A stretch of DNA of 64,000 nt from Spirochaetales bacterium (GTDB lineage Bacteria > Spirochaetota > Spirochaetia > Sphaerochaetales > Sphaerochaetaceae): assembly GCA_012514185.1 (NCBI GenBank), contig JAAZAT010000081.1:1-64000 (forward strand). The letters run 5' to 3'. The first letter of the stretch is position 1. Each line of letters opens with the position of its first letter. Below the pieces are notes generated by a model, which did not search any database, was not told where the DNA came from, and was given only the letters and a program-made list of their open reading frames with translations. This document shows positions 8,080 to 19,620 of this stretch, one piece after another. Position numbers and translations under genes: made by a program.

Positions 8080-8493
8080 TCAAATCTGTAGATGTTTGCC
8101 AACAGCCTTGGCAAAATCAACTTTGGAAATCAGTTCGCTCTTTTTGAGGAACATTCCCTCTTTCTCCATGGCTTTCATCAGTGTCTGCAAGGTTTTCATC
8201 GATCGTACTCCACCCTTGGTAATAAATGCCATGCACCGTTTACCGGAAATACTGCCTGCAGTTTTCAGGAAGCCGGATACCGAGTTTGGGATTTTTCCAC
8301 CAAAGAAGGTCGGGCTTTCCGTACCGATAATCAGATAATCGTAAAAGGAGACGATTTTGCCCGTCTCAAGGGTCATATCAAGCACGTCCACTTGGTGCCC
8401 CTGGGCTGAAATCCCCTCACTGAGCGCTTTGGCTATCGCCTTCATCTTCTCATTGCCTTTCGCAGCTGGTGCATACAGGACACAAACTCGCAT
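8080..8493 (-). CDS. Flavodoxin-like protein
   Basis: 137 aa. It begins MRVCVLYAPAAKGNEKMKAIAKALSEGI, resembling the FMN phosphate loop of flavodoxins, and has YDYLIIGTESPTFFGGKIPNSVSGFL, the 50s-loop pattern (IIGTxTxxGG). Flavin binding is likely but not certain, because the first loop (APAAKGN) departs from the common TxTGNT. ATG at 8493 is chosen for its GGGAGG ribosome site. It lies between secG and the isomerase gene in one direction. Electron partner unknown. Confidence 0.72.
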   Translation of the reverse strand: MRVCVLYAPAAKGNEKMKAIAKALSEGISAQGHQVDVLDMTLETGKIVSFYDYLIIGTESPTFFGGKIPNSVSGFLKTAGSISGKRCMAFITKGGVRSMKTLQTLMKAMEKEGMFLKKSELISKVDFAKAVGKHLQI

Positions 8494-8512
8494 GATACCT
8501 CCCTTGAAACAG

Positions 8513-8540
8513 CTACCGACCGCAATTACGCGGCCGGTAG
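8513..8540 (-). terminator. Hairpin between secG and the flavodoxin gene
   Basis: Arms CTACCGACCGC (8513-8523) and its near-complement (8530-8540) form an 11-bp stem with one mismatch and a six-base loop. Only a weak TGTTTC follows in the minus direction, so it may be a partial terminator or an mRNA-processing hairpin that lowers expression of downstream genes compared with the glycolytic block. Confidence 0.4.
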
Positions 8541-8566
8541 TCACTAGTTAGAACGTTGCTACCGTC

Positions 8567-8911
8567 CTAGTTGGTACTGGGTACTTCACCAGCGGCTGCA
8601 GCTTCACTGGCATTCCACCAGTCGGTTGTCTGCTGTACCTGTTCAGTGGTTACGGAGTTGAGCAGTTTGTCTTGAGACGGAGTCTTGTTGACAAAGGCTA
8701 CTACGAGAGCCAGTACCAAAAAGAGTACGGCAAGCGTCCCCGTGGCCTTCGTTACAACACTGCTTGCGTGTGAACCAAAGGCGGTATTGCTTCCACCACC
8801 AAAAATGCCACCCAAGCCTTCACTCTGCTCATCTTGTACTGCAACAAGGAAGATCAAAAGCAGGCTGACAATCACGAATAAGACCAACAGAATAATGCTC
8901 AAAACACCCAT
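8567..8911 (-). CDS. secG: Preprotein translocase subunit SecG
   Basis: 114 aa. There are two membrane segments (about residues 3-23 and 55-75), joined by the SecG loop EQSEGLGGIFGGGSNTAFGS, which is diagnostic (GLGxxFGGG-x4-FG). It is a small accessory subunit of the SecYEG channel. The tail after the second helix is longer than usual and ends EVPSTN. Placement directly behind tpiA is a common bacterial arrangement. Confidence 0.93.
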   Translation of the reverse strand: MGVLSIILLVLFVIVSLLLIFLVAVQDEQSEGLGGIFGGGSNTAFGSHASSVVTKATGTLAVLFLVLALVVAFVNKTPSQDKLLNSVTTEQVQQTTDWWNASEAAAAGEVPSTN

Positions 8912-8928
8912 TTCTCTACTCCGGTTAC

Positions 8929-9681
8929 TTACTTATCGAAGTTGACAATCGGAAGAAATTGCTCCACAGAAAGTGAAGCCCCACCCACCAATGCACCATC
9001 GATATGTTCCTTGGACATCAAGGCTTTCGCATTCGAAGCCTTCACTGAACCACCATACTGTATAATGAGCTCTTCTGCAACACCCTTTGTATAGAGTTTT
9101 GCAATAAGAGAACGGATGAAAGCATGTGCGGCATCAGCATCTTCGGGGGTTGCAGTCTTGCCGGTACCGATGGCCCAAACCGGCTCATACGCCAACGTGA
9201 TGCTTTTCATCTGCTCGGCTTTCACTCCCTTGAGGCCTTCCGTCACCTGTCTGGTCAACACTTCTTCCAACTTGCCGCTCTCGCGTTCAGAGAGGGTCTC
9301 GCCGATGCACAAATCAACATCCATTCCCTGCGAAAGGGCCAACAGCACTTTCTTGTTGATGAACTGGTCGGTCTCACCATAGAGGGCCCGTCTTTCACTA
9401 TGGCCGAGGATCACCGTATTGACGCCAAGGTCCTTGAGCATCAGGGCACTGACCTCTCCGGTGAAGGCACCGCTGAGATTGTCGCTCATATTCTGGGCTG
9501 CAACAATGATCGAGGAGCCTTTGACGGCCTCGACTACACTGGGAATAGTGACAAACGGCGGGGCGATCATCACCTTCACATTTGAGCCCTTCAAGGCTTC
9601 AACCAACTCCTTGGCGAACGCTGCGCCTTCGCTGGGAGTCATATTCATTTTCCAGTTGCCTGCGATATAGGGTTTTCTCAT
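8929..9681 (-). CDS. tpiA: Triosephosphate isomerase
   Basis: 250 aa. It begins RKPYIAGNWKMN (substrate Asn and Lys), has GHSERR with the catalytic His, and YEPVWAIGTGKTA with the catalytic Glu and flexible loop 6. It interconverts dihydroxyacetone phosphate and glyceraldehyde-3-phosphate. The start at 9681 is one base after the pgk stop, so the gene is coupled to pgk. Glycolytic operon gap-pgk-tpiA. Confidence 0.97.
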   Translation of the reverse strand: MRKPYIAGNWKMNMTPSEGAAFAKELVEALKGSNVKVMIAPPFVTIPSVVEAVKGSSIIVAAQNMSDNLSGAFTGEVSALMLKDLGVNTVILGHSERRALYGETDQFINKKVLLALSQGMDVDLCIGETLSERESGKLEEVLTRQVTEGLKGVKAEQMKSITLAYEPVWAIGTGKTATPEDADAAHAFIRSLIAKLYTKGVAEELIIQYGGSVKASNAKALMSKEHIDGALVGGASLSVEQFLPIVNFDK

Positions 9682-9682
9682 C

Positions 9683-10861
9683 TTATTTCTCCAATGCCTT
9701 GATGCCGGGAAGCACTTGTCCTTCGAGGAACTCGAGGGAGGCGCCGCCTCCGGTACTAACGTGACTGATCTTATCTGCAAGATTGAACTTGTTGATGGCG
9801 GCAACGGAATCCCCGCCACCTACAACCGTTGTTGCGCTGCTTTGAGCCAGGGCTTTTGCAACGGTAAGGGTTCCGTTTGCAAACGAATTGAATTCAAAAA
9901 CACCCATCGGGCCATTCCAGACAACACTTTTGGCCTTCTCAACTGCTTCAACAATGAGCTTTACTGTCTTATGTCCGATATCCATTCCAATCAGATTTTC
10001 GGGAATATCCGCTGAATCGACTTGGATTACGGCGGCATCCTCCTTGAATTCTGCACCACAAAGGTGATCTACCGGAAGGATTACCTGTACACCCTTCTCC
10101 TTAGCCTTAGCCAGGAAGGAAGCGGCTGTCTCCTTGTAATCTTCCTCAACCAGGCTCTTGCCGATGCTGTGGCCCTGCACAGCAAGGAATGTGTAAGCCA
10201 TGCCGCCGCCGATTACAATGGTATTGCAGGTGCGCACCAGACTTTCGAGCACGCTGATCTTGCTGGAAACCTTTGAACCGCCGATGATGGCAACAAACGG
10301 CTTATCAGGATTCTCAAGAAGCGGAGCCATGAATTTCACTTCCTTCTCGATCAAGAAACCGGCATAGGAAGGAAGATAGTGTGCAACACCCTCGGTGGAG
10401 GCATGTGCACGGTGGGCCGTACCAAAAGCATCGTTGACATACACGTCACCGAAAGCAGCCAGACTCTTTGCAAATCCAGGATCATTCGCCTCTTCTTCAG
10501 CATAGAAACGTACGTTCTCAAGCAACAATACGTCACCTTTTTTCAAATCGGCAACCTGGGCGGCAACTTCACTGCCAATAACATCCTTGGCCAATGTCAC
10601 AGGCCTTCCGAGCAACTCGGAAAAGCGCTTGGCGATCGGGGCCATGGAGAATTCCGGGTTTTTCTTTCCCTTGGGTCTTCCGAAATGGCTCATCACCACC
10701 ACTGATGCCCCATGCTCGAGCAGATAGTTGATCGTAGGAAGAGCTGCCTCGATACGGGTATCATCGGTTACCACGCCATCCTTCAACGGTACGTTGAAAT
10801 CAACACGGACCAAAGCTTTCTTATTGGAGAAGTCACACTCCCGAATGGTATTCAGAATCAT
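9683..10861 (-). CDS. pgk: Phosphoglycerate kinase
   Basis: 392 aa, the normal length. Motifs seen are [30 protein letters not shown], the C-domain hinge [10 protein letters not shown], and the nucleotide site [10 protein letters not shown] with [11 protein letters not shown] near the end. It transfers phosphate from 1,3-bisphosphoglycerate to ADP in the cytosol. It is separated from gap by 101 bases that hold a hairpin. Confidence 0.97.
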   Translation of the reverse strand: MILNTIRECDFSNKKALVRVDFNVPLKDGVVTDDTRIEAALPTINYLLEHGASVVVMSHFGRPKGKKNPEFSMAPIAKRFSELLGRPVTLAKDVIGSEVAAQVADLKKGDVLLLENVRFYAEEEANDPGFAKSLAAFGDVYVNDAFGTAHRAHASTEGVAHYLPSYAGFLIEKEVKFMAPLLENPDKPFVAIIGGSKVSSKISVLESLVRTCNTIVIGGGMAYTFLAVQGHSIGKSLVEEDYKETAASFLAKAKEKGVQVILPVDHLCGAEFKEDAAVIQVDSADIPENLIGMDIGHKTVKLIVEAVEKAKSVVWNGPMGVFEFNSFANGTLTVAKALAQSSATTVVGGGDSVAAINKFNLADKISHVSTGGGASLEFLEGQVLPGIKALEK

Positions 10862-10917
10862 AGGTTTCCTCTTTTGATACGTAGGATAAATTTGGTTCTA
10901 CAGCCTTAATGAGCGAA

Positions 10918-10943
10918 TCAGGCCTGCTCTACAACAGGCCTGA
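10918..10943. other. Hairpin between gap and pgk
   Basis: A 9-bp perfect stem (TCAGGCCTG at 10918-10926 and its complement at 10935-10943) with an eight-base loop. No T-tract follows on either strand, so it is more likely an mRNA stabilising or processing element downstream of gap than a terminator. Confidence 0.5.
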
Positions 10944-10962
10944 CCCACATGGTGCACAAAGA

Positions 10963-12006
<1,044 letters not shown>

Positions 12007-12008
12007 TT

Positions 12009-12038
12009 AATATACTGTTTTCCGTCTCTCAGGGTCAA
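12009..12038 (-). promoter_or_regulatory. Promoter of gap-pgk-tpiA
   Basis: -35 TTGACC (12033-12038), 18-bp spacer, -10 TATATT (12009-12014) on the minus strand, about 35 bases before the gap ribosome site. It lies between the tlyC-like stop and gap, giving the glycolytic genes their own start. Confidence 0.7.
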
Positions 12039-12047
12039 CGCATATAC

Positions 12048-12818
12048 TTATGATTTAACAACCAATTTCAGTTGGTTGATCTTGTGTCCATCGATATCCT
12101 CGACGGTAAAAATAGCTTCATCGTCCTCGACCGACTCATCCTTGAGGGGAATTCTTCCGAACAACTCGAACACATACCCACCGATCGTTTCGAAATCTTC
12201 CTCAGAGAGATGCAGGCCGACCGATTCATTGACTTCTTCAATGGAAGTACGTGCCTCGACGACAAAGGTATTGTCATCAAGTTTGCAAATACCATCGTCC
12301 TCATCCTCATCAAACTCATCCTGGATGTCTCCGACGATGACCTCAAGGATGTCTTCCATGCAGACAATACCGCTTACGCCTCCGTACTCATCGATGGCGA
12401 TGGCGATATGAACCTTGCGTAATTTGAACTCCCTGAGCAGGTCATCCAGATGCTTGCTCTCGGGTATGAAATAGGGCTTGCGCATCAATGCTTTTGCATT
12501 GAAGGCGTTGGATATGCCGTGCCTGAGGATATCCTTGGCATACAGCACCCCGACAATATTGTCGATGGTCTGTTCATAGACCGGATATCGGGAATATCCT
12601 TGTTCCTGGATGATTGTGTATAAATCATCCAAACTGATATCACTGCTGATGAACTGGACATCGACACGAGGAACCATGATCTCCTTGACCGTCTTATCCT
12701 TCAGTTCACGAATACCCTCGATCATGGTCTGTCTTTCTTCCAAATCCACCTTGGACTGCAATTCACGATCTTTGCCTTCCAAATGTTTCCTAAACAGACC
12801 TCTCCATGGCAAGCTCAA
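12048..12818 (-). CDS. tlyC: CBS-pair/CorC_HlyC domain protein (TlyC-like)
   Basis: 256 aa. It contains KTVKEIMVPRVDVQFI at the start of a CBS pair (about residues 43-170, with HIAIAIDEYGGVSGIV and EVIVGDIQDEFDEDED), followed by a CorC_HlyC transporter-associated domain (TSIEEVNESVGLHLSEEDFETIGGYVFELFGRIP). The N-terminal DUF21 membrane domain of many relatives is absent, so the protein is cytosolic. Spirochaete homologues are called TlyC, historically a haemolysin; roles in magnesium efflux or membrane association are debated. It overlaps ybeY by 4 bases. Confidence 0.85.
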   Translation of the reverse strand: MSLPWRGLFRKHLEGKDRELQSKVDLEERQTMIEGIRELKDKTVKEIMVPRVDVQFISSDISLDDLYTIIQEQGYSRYPVYEQTIDNIVGVLYAKDILRHGISNAFNAKALMRKPYFIPESKHLDDLLREFKLRKVHIAIAIDEYGGVSGIVCMEDILEVIVGDIQDEFDEDEDDGICKLDDNTFVVEARTSIEEVNESVGLHLSEEDFETIGGYVFELFGRIPLKDESVEDDEAIFTVEDIDGHKINQLKLVVKS

Positions 12819-13315
12819 CGTTTGCTCCCCCTAACTTGCTGCAGCAGTTGCTCCTGTTTCACCAACATCGGCTCATCAGCGTCGTTTGTTTCATGGTCCT
12901 CGCCCAACAGGTGCAAAAGACCGTGAATCAGCAGACGATGCAACTCCTCATCTGGTTCTACACTAAAGGATAGTGCATTTCTTTTCAAGGTATCGAGAGA
13001 AATAACCATGTCGCCGAGGACCTGGATTTCCTGAGGAAGCGAGCCCGATTCCTCAAACACGACCTCGGGCCAGGTGAAATCCTCAACATCGTCATCCTGG
13101 ACGAAAGAAAGAATATCGGTCGGCTCGTCCTTGTCCCGATACCTCTTGTTCAACTGTTGCATGGCCTCATCGCTGACAAAACTGACAGAGAATTCACAAC
13201 TGCCCTCTTCCAGCAAAAGAAGGACTTCTTCCAATCGCTTGATGACGAGCATCTGGTCGGCAAACTGCTGATACGCCTCTCTCTCATAGCTCACATCGAT
13301 ATAGTATGTTTCCAA
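12815..13315 (-). CDS. ybeY: Endoribonuclease YbeY
   Basis: 166 aa. The zinc motif HGLLHLLGEDHETNDADEPM (HGxLHLxGxDH) is present near residue 128, with DILSF and LGDMVIS upstream as in the family. YbeY works in 16S rRNA 3'-end maturation and ribosome quality control. Here, as in many bacteria, it sits between an HD-domain membrane protein/PhoH and a CBS/CorC gene, with 4-base gaps or overlaps on both sides. Confidence 0.93.
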   Translation of the reverse strand: METYYIDVSYEREAYQQFADQMLVIKRLEEVLLLLEEGSCEFSVSFVSDEAMQQLNKRYRDKDEPTDILSFVQDDDVEDFTWPEVVFEESGSLPQEIQVLGDMVISLDTLKRNALSFSVEPDEELHRLLIHGLLHLLGEDHETNDADEPMLVKQEQLLQQVRGSKR

Positions 13316-13319
13316 TGTT

Positions 13320-15536
13320 TCATTCTCCCCTGGATTTTGGATCTTGTTCTTCAGGATACTCGATTCTATGGTGGTCCCTGCCGATCAAGGTTTGAACAAA
13401 AGCATCCTCAATATGGTCAAGGTCCGTCAAAGAAAGTTGAGAGTCCTTCAGTTGGTCCCGTTCAAACTTACCCATGATGATTGCATGAACCAATTTCTGG
13501 TATTTTGAATGGTTTGGTTTCTTGATGGTTCGGCTTGCAGCCTCCACACAGTCTGCAAGCATGACAATAGCAGACTCAGGGAAGGTGGGAGGGCTTCCGG
13601 TATAGGAGTAATCATCCTCCTTGACCTCTACTCCGGCAAGCTGTGCTTGTTCTTTTGCTTCATTGTAGAAGAATTGGATGACATCGTTGCCGTGGTGCTG
13701 GGCGATGATGTCGAGCACCTCCTGAGGCAGTCCTGCCTCCCTGCCCTTCTCAAGGCCGAGCTTCACATGACTTTTGATGATCGCTACAGACAAGCTGGGC
13801 TTGATGTCATCATGCTTGTTTTCAGTCCCTTGGTTTTCAATAAAATATTCGGGGTGGTCAGATTTTCCGATATCGTGATAAATACCACCGACACGGGCAA
13901 GCATGGCGTTGGCACCAATAGCCTTTGCAGCCTGATACGCGAGATCGGAAACATACCGCGAATGGTTGTAGGTGCCTTGTGCGACAGTGCTCAAGCGATC
14001 GAGTACGGGGCTGTCTGAAAAGGCGAGTTCACTGAGTCGATAGGTGGTGGGAATATTGAATACCCGTTCACACAAGGGCACCAAGGCCTCAACCAACACC
14101 AAGCTGATGGTGATATTCAATATCATGCCGCCGATGAGGGGAAGCACCGACTGCAAAGGCAGTCCAACCAACAGGTTCAATGCAAGCGCAGCAAAGCTGC
14201 AGATGACACTGGCATAGAACCAGTTGAACAAGTCTTCAAGACGCTTGAACGTGTATCTGAAGAAATACAAGCAGATGCCGCCGGCTGTCAGGCTGAAGAA
14301 AAACGTCATTGCGGATGCCTGGGGCATCAGCGAAGCATAACAGGAGAGCAGGAACGCAGCAACCAAACCGAGACGTTTCTTGCTGGTGATGTGGGCGGTG
14401 AACATGGGGGCGAACAAGGTCGGCAGAAAGGAATCGAGGAACAGGATCGATTGTATTTGCAGAAGGTGGGATACCGCATACATGGCGAATAGGGAGAGGA
14501 CCACCGAAGCAAGCATGAGATTCAAATAGAGATAGAGCCGTTTCTCTGCATAAAGGAATTGGATGAATACATACACCGAAACACTGGTGGAGAGCAAAAT
14601 GAAAACAGCCCTTCCGATCAGTTCGAGAATGGTGTATTGGAAGGCTTCATTTCCCATCGTTTCCAGCAATGCCAGCTGCTGTTCGGTGATAACAGTATCC
14701 TTGGTGATGATTTTCTCGCCCCTTTCGACCAACACCTCGATATTTTGTACAGAATCAGCGGCTTTCTGCCGTTCAGTGAGCGTTTGAATCTCTTCATACA
14801 CCACATTTTCTTCCAATAGCCAGGTAAGGGCATCCAGAAGCAGATACGGCTGGAACATCGGATGAACCTTTCGATACCCATCAAGCCAGGCTGTCAAGCT
14901 GGTTTGCAGCGTCTCCTTGGTAAGGACTGCTGCAAGGCTCCTGCTCTCCATCTGCTCCGCTTTCTGCATGGATACAGTGTTCTGAAGTACATAGGATTCA
15001 TATCCCTCAGCCATGAGGGCAGCGACATCTTCTGCTGCAAAGAGGCCCTGCTTGAGAATCATTTCCGTTGTTTCTTCTAGTGCCTGGAGGAAGAAAGGCC
15101 GATCTTCTTCGGACATGGAACGAACTCGGTTTATCACATTGCCGGTATCGATCAAGGATAATGAGTCAGCTTCTCCTTCCGGTGCTTTGCTTGCCAATGC
15201 AATAAATGAATCAATGCGTTGGCTGCTCTGCATGGTGGCCTTCAGGGAGAAGGAAAACAGAGGAGGAACAGCCTTCTGTTTCTCCTCCATCAAGGCTCTG
15301 GTACGCTTCTCATCAATATAGCTGAAATTTTTCGATGCATAGACATCATCCTCGGCAAGCTCTCCGACTAGATACATCCTGCCTCTGGGCTGCAGAAGGC
15401 TTTCACCTGATTGGCTGCTGAAAAGAGGGACGAGCATGGCAAGGACAACAATAACGATAATGAAGGCAATGGAAAGCTGACGCTCAAATTTATTTGGTCT
15501 TTGTTTCTCGCCCAATCGTAAACGCTGGCTTTTCAT
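13320..15536 (-). CDS. pgpH: 7TM-HD family membrane phosphohydrolase (PgpH-like)
   Basis: 738 aa. One N-terminal membrane segment is followed by a ~270-residue extracytoplasmic 7TMR-HDED domain, then about seven membrane helices (~residues 310-480). The C-terminal HD domain has YNHSRYVSDL, GGIYHDIGKSDHPEYF with the HD pair, and QHHGNDVI. PgpH relatives hydrolyse cyclic di-AMP. No diadenylate cyclase is in the window, so the substrate is inferred. It overlaps phoH by 4 bases, the usual neighbour. Confidence 0.88.
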   Translation of the reverse strand: MKSQRLRLGEKQRPNKFERQLSIAFIIVIVVLAMLVPLFSSQSGESLLQPRGRMYLVGELAEDDVYASKNFSYIDEKRTRALMEEKQKAVPPLFSFSLKATMQSSQRIDSFIALASKAPEGEADSLSLIDTGNVINRVRSMSEEDRPFFLQALEETTEMILKQGLFAAEDVAALMAEGYESYVLQNTVSMQKAEQMESRSLAAVLTKETLQTSLTAWLDGYRKVHPMFQPYLLLDALTWLLEENVVYEEIQTLTERQKAADSVQNIEVLVERGEKIITKDTVITEQQLALLETMGNEAFQYTILELIGRAVFILLSTSVSVYVFIQFLYAEKRLYLYLNLMLASVVLSLFAMYAVSHLLQIQSILFLDSFLPTLFAPMFTAHITSKKRLGLVAAFLLSCYASLMPQASAMTFFFSLTAGGICLYFFRYTFKRLEDLFNWFYASVICSFAALALNLLVGLPLQSVLPLIGGMILNITISLVLVEALVPLCERVFNIPTTYRLSELAFSDSPVLDRLSTVAQGTYNHSRYVSDLAYQAAKAIGANAMLARVGGIYHDIGKSDHPEYFIENQGTENKHDDIKPSLSVAIIKSHVKLGLEKGREAGLPQEVLDIIAQHHGNDVIQFFYNEAKEQAQLAGVEVKEDDYSYTGSPPTFPESAIVMLADCVEAASRTIKKPNHSKYQKLVHAIIMGKFERDQLKDSQLSLTDLDHIEDAFVQTLIGRDHHRIEYPEEQDPKSRGE

Positions 15537-16513
15537 AGACTGCCCCGCTTCTGTTTGTTCACGTCCTGTGCATAGGCATCTATGATGTGGCTGACAATAC
15601 GGGAACGAACAACATCGCGTGAATCAAACAGGATAAAATCGAGTCCTTCGATGCCAGTGAGAATGTGCATGGCATGCACCAGTCCGCTGTCCTTGTTGCG
15701 CGGCAGGTCGACTTGGCTGATATCGCCTGTGATGATTGCATTTGAGTTTTCCCCGAGGCGGGTTAAAAACATCTGCATTTGTTCCTTGGTGGTGTTTTGT
15801 GCTTCGTCAAGGATGATGATTGCATTTTGCAGCGACCGCCCACGCATATAGGCCAGAGGCGCAATCTCTATACTGCCGTTCTCTTCAAGACGGCGGATGT
15901 TCTGAACGCTGATCATCGATTCCATTGCATCGTACAAAGGCCTGAGATACGGATTGATCTTTTGCGCCAAATCTCCGGGAAGGAAGCCCAGGTTCTCTCC
16001 CGCCTCCACAATGGGCCTGGTGAGAATCAACTTATGGCGCTTGCCCGATAGAAGCAGGCTCAAGGCATACGCAACAGCCAGAAAGGTTTTTCCGGTACCT
16101 GCGGGGCCGATGCCGAATACTATCTGGTTCTCTTCCATGCTCTTGATATATGCTTCCTGACGGGGATTCTTCGGGTATGCAAACCTGTTGTGGACAAGAA
16201 TGAACGGTTTCTCATTCACCTTGTTTGACAAGGCTTCGTCAATCGTCAAGGAAGCATGCTTCAAACTTTGGAACTCCATGAAAATTTCAGCTTCACTGAA
16301 ATAGTGTTGATGCTCGGAAACACGTTTCAAACGTGCAATCAATTGCTGAAATCGGTTGACAACCTCCTCATCCTTGCTCAAGCAAGTGACGGTATTGCCT
16401 TTTACATACATATCGCATCCAAGCAAAGCCTCAAGATACGGCAGGTTCCGGTCATTGATTCCCAGAACTCGCTGCATCTGCTCTTCACTGGAGAATTCCA
16501 CACTTCTATCCAT
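15533..16513 (-). CDS. phoH: PhoH-family ATPase
   Basis: 326 aa. Walker A is GIGPAGTGKTFLAVAYAL (~residues 133-150) and Walker B is AIIILDEAQNTT, followed by MFLTRLGENSNAIITGDISQVDLP, all typical of PhoH/YbeZ. An N-terminal KH-like segment is present. YbeZ partners YbeY in RNA metabolism; the gene order phoH-pgpH-ybeY fits. Its start lies 8 bases after the lptD-like stop. Confidence 0.92.
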   Translation of the reverse strand: MDRSVEFSSEEQMQRVLGINDRNLPYLEALLGCDMYVKGNTVTCLSKDEEVVNRFQQLIARLKRVSEHQHYFSEAEIFMEFQSLKHASLTIDEALSNKVNEKPFILVHNRFAYPKNPRQEAYIKSMEENQIVFGIGPAGTGKTFLAVAYALSLLLSGKRHKLILTRPIVEAGENLGFLPGDLAQKINPYLRPLYDAMESMISVQNIRRLEENGSIEIAPLAYMRGRSLQNAIIILDEAQNTTKEQMQMFLTRLGENSNAIITGDISQVDLPRNKDSGLVHAMHILTGIEGLDFILFDSRDVVRSRIVSHIIDAYAQDVNKQKRGSL

Positions 16514-16521
16514 TCACAATC

Positions 16522-19500
16522 CTATGTTGCCGGTGTACGTATCCATTGTTGATTGGATTGCGTCCACTTCTCTGCTACATTCAACTCCGGGATGGTATTC
16601 CATGTAAGGAACACCGATACGGTAGGAACCCAGGTGTATTGATTGTTCGATAATACAACACTTCCGGTGTATTTACAATTCAGCGACCAATCACCCAGAT
16701 AATGGACCAAATCGAAGGTGATCGAACTGAGGTTGAATTGGGTCTTGAAGCGTCCGTCGCCGGTCAAATCAAAACTCCTGAGCAGGTCTTCCCAGAGAAG
16801 CGGGAAGGAAAAAGCTCCCTGGTTGTCATAATACCTGAAGAAACCGGTATTCGAACTCTTGACCGATAGGTTGCAATCCAAAAACTCTGCAATGCTGAAT
16901 CCGACGCTGCCGACTACATCCAGACTGCTGGCATACCGGTCTTGGAAGTGGAAATTGAAGGAAGCATCCAAGCCGAGCCTGAACTCAATGCGTCGTTTCC
17001 ACATTCTGAAGGAGAGCTGCTTGGCGCTGACGGTTGCAATCAGCTTTTGGCTTTCGAGCGTGTTGATCCGGCCTTGCATCACGTAGCTGACCGCAAAGGA
17101 CGGAATTTCCGCCTTGAAGGTTATCTGTTCAAACCAGTCCTGGACGCTTTTGGAGGTGAGGCCCTGGTAAGCAAGGTTCTGCGACAGTTTCAAGGTTTTG
17201 GAGAACAAGGATGCAGACATGCTTTGGGTCAGCGATAGAGGATCCTGGATGCGTTGGTTGTCTCGTTTCAAGTCGTAGGTGCCATCGAATTGAAAGCTGA
17301 AAGCAGAAGAGTTATAAGAAAAATGTCCGAACAGTGCATCCTTCTTCAGTCCTCCGTTCTGCTCGCTCCACCGTAAGGACGCCGAAACCAGAGCCGGTCC
17401 ACTCTTGTACGAGAGCTTGGGCAGCAAAGATTGGGTGACCGGGTACAGACTTGCTGTAACCGATGGTGTGAGCGTACCACTTCCCAGTGACACAGCCTTT
17501 TCGAATTGTATCTGGTGAATGGTTACCGTATCCTTGGTGAAGGCATACTCCTCTTCTTTGGTTTCAGGTAGGAGAATCCCTTTTTTCTGCGTCTCCTGCA
17601 AGCGGTACAAGCGCTGGCTGAGCGTATAGGAGAGGCCTGCAAAAGGAAGCGTTGCCTTGGTTACGCTGAACAATTGCATCTCTTGGTTGTAATACACTTG
17701 CTTGCTCTGGTCTTCAACGACACTGACCTGGGGTATGATCTCCTGGCTCAGCTTGAGCATGTGCGAGTGCGGTGTAGCTGACAGGACGAAAGAACCTTTG
17801 GTAAAACTGTACAAATAAGCATCGTCCTCCCAATCGAGGGCGGCAGTGGTCGCTGTGAGGGAGTGGGTAAGCTTCTGGTCGATAGAATAGGTGAAGGAGA
17901 GGTTTCGGTTTGCATCAACCTTTGTTTTTTGTGCATCGGACAGGGCTGTCTCATACGCTTTGGGAACCAACGGGGGAAGCTCAAGAGAGGCGGTTGGAAC
18001 CTTCTCTGCTTTCTTGGTTTCAATCGATGAAGTGAGAGAGAGCAGCGAACCGGAAATGTTCGCCTGAAGCTCGGGGATGACTACGTTCTTCAGTACATAG
18101 GTGTATTCGTTGTTCTCCTTCTGCCAATCCCACTTTGCCTGTGCACTGAGATTAGTAATGGCAAGGGATGTCACATAGGGCGATAATGCTGTCTTGGGAA
18201 GCTGGAAGGATCCGGTAAGCTTCCAGGTATAGCTGCTGATGTCACTGGTGAAAGCTGTGGGGAACTCCTGCTCTTTTCCCAGGGGGGCGTCGAACGAGAA
18301 CAGGGTCAGACGATTGGCATAGAGCCTCTTGACCTTGGGATCGGAATAATAGGGAACATCCAAGCGTATATCTGCATGGGTTGTATCCAGTTTGAGCATG
18401 TGCTCGCCGTAATACCGGTGGATCGGTACATCAGAGTAAGCTGCAAGGAAATCCTTGCCGTCGGGGTACAGAGCCGTCGAGCCATGAATATCGATGACCA
18501 GTTTCTTATCCAAGAACGAGAGATGCCCGGTCAGTGCTGCATGGAGTCCTGCCAGTTCGTAGGCATCTGCGAGAAACGTCAGGTAGGAGCCACTGACCCT
18601 GGCCCAGTTCTGAAATCCCGACTCAGACTCCCTGGCGGTATAGAGAATTCCATCTGCATGCAGAGCCTGGCTGTTTGATGATGAGAGCAGACTTGCAAAA
18701 CTGGATTTATTGCTCTCTGCAAGCTTTGGATTGGTTCCAAACAGTTCAAAACTCGTGGAAACGAACATTCCCCGCTCACTGGCAAAACCCATTGCAGGAT
18801 TACCAGCCATCCTGTTCCCCGGAAACAGGAAAAAGGGTGTCCAAAACACCGGAACCCTTCCAATATGCAAGGATGCATGCTGTACCATCAAATCCCCGCC
18901 GTTGAGAAACATGAGCTGTTTCGCCCTGATGGAAGAGAGCGGATCTTCCCTCTTGGTACCGATCCACCCATCGCTGTAGACAAGACTTGACGCCTTATTG
19001 GCATACGTTATCTGTTCTCCCGAGGTGTAGAGAGTTACTTTCTGGTCTTCAATGTTGGTTTTCTCGCTTTGGGTGGTTGCTCCCTTGATGAACAAGAGGG
19101 AATTTGACCAATCAAGGGTGATGATGGTGCCTTCAACCTGTTGCAAGGCACTATCGATGTGCGGGTCAGCATAGGTCACGGAGCCTTGCGCACTGAGGAT
19201 GGAATGCTCCAGATCGATGAGCATGCTTTGGGCGGACAATTTCTTTTCCTGCTCCTCCCCTTCCAACGTAAAGGAAACCACCACATTGCCGTCAAGCTGA
19301 ACAAGAGAGGATGCACTGTTTGTAGTCAAGCGGTCGGCAGAGATGATGCTCATCTCATAGTTCCGGTCGGTTTGTTCCTGCAACGTGAAGGAAGCAACTT
19401 CCAAGTGGTGATAGGCAAGCAGCTGCCGGCGCAACACCTCAGGCTCATCAAGAGGTATGTCCCTCATGCGAGCCATTTCCCCGAGGATTCTTTCATCCGC

Positions 19501-19620
19501 CTGCTGGATGCTGAGAGCAAGCATCAATTTGTCGGCTTGTGCATACAAAACAGAACCCATGATGCATATCAGGGCAAAAAGGCAGATAATCCTGTTTGGC
19601 GCTCGTTCAACCTTTCTCAT
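16522..19620 (-). CDS. lptD: LptD-like outer membrane assembly protein
   Basis: 1032 aa. A signal sequence ([19 protein letters not shown]) is followed by an OstA/LptD N-domain ([30 protein letters not shown]). Next comes the family stretch [46 protein letters not shown], matching the LptD pattern of P-x-F-x-x-PFF-x-FP-x-x-R. A very long C-terminal part has alternating strands expected of the barrel. The start at 19620 overlaps uvrA by 14 bases; upstream codons have no signal. In LptD the protein inserts lipopolysaccharide into the outer membrane; whether this organism makes LPS is not shown here. Confidence 0.78.
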   Translation of the reverse strand: MRKVERAPNRIICLFALICIMGSVLYAQADKLMLALSIQQADERILGEMARMRDIPLDEPEVLRRQLLAYHHLEVASFTLQEQTDRNYEMSIISADRLTTNSASSLVQLDGNVVVSFTLEGEEQEKKLSAQSMLIDLEHSILSAQGSVTYADPHIDSALQQVEGTIITLDWSNSLLFIKGATTQSEKTNIEDQKVTLYTSGEQITYANKASSLVYSDGWIGTKREDPLSSIRAKQLMFLNGGDLMVQHASLHIGRVPVFWTPFFLFPGNRMAGNPAMGFASERGMFVSTSFELFGTNPKLAESNKSSFASLLSSSNSQALHADGILYTARESESGFQNWARVSGSYLTFLADAYELAGLHAALTGHLSFLDKKLVIDIHGSTALYPDGKDFLAAYSDVPIHRYYGEHMLKLDTTHADIRLDVPYYSDPKVKRLYANRLTLFSFDAPLGKEQEFPTAFTSDISSYTWKLTGSFQLPKTALSPYVTSLAITNLSAQAKWDWQKENNEYTYVLKNVVIPELQANISGSLLSLTSSIETKKAEKVPTASLELPPLVPKAYETALSDAQKTKVDANRNLSFTYSIDQKLTHSLTATTAALDWEDDAYLYSFTKGSFVLSATPHSHMLKLSQEIIPQVSVVEDQSKQVYYNQEMQLFSVTKATLPFAGLSYTLSQRLYRLQETQKKGILLPETKEEEYAFTKDTVTIHQIQFEKAVSLGSGTLTPSVTASLYPVTQSLLPKLSYKSGPALVSASLRWSEQNGGLKKDALFGHFSYNSSAFSFQFDGTYDLKRDNQRIQDPLSLTQSMSASLFSKTLKLSQNLAYQGLTSKSVQDWFEQITFKAEIPSFAVSYVMQGRINTLESQKLIATVSAKQLSFRMWKRRIEFRLGLDASFNFHFQDRYASSLDVVGSVGFSIAEFLDCNLSVKSSNTGFFRYYDNQGAFSFPLLWEDLLRSFDLTGDGRFKTQFNLSSITFDLVHYLGDWSLNCKYTGSVVLSNNQYTWVPTVSVFLTWNTIPELNVAEKWTQSNQQWIRTPAT

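Noticed and set aside
8513-8540. Strong terminator between secG and the flavodoxin gene
   Set aside because: The stem has a mismatch and no real T-tract; kept only as a weak hairpin.
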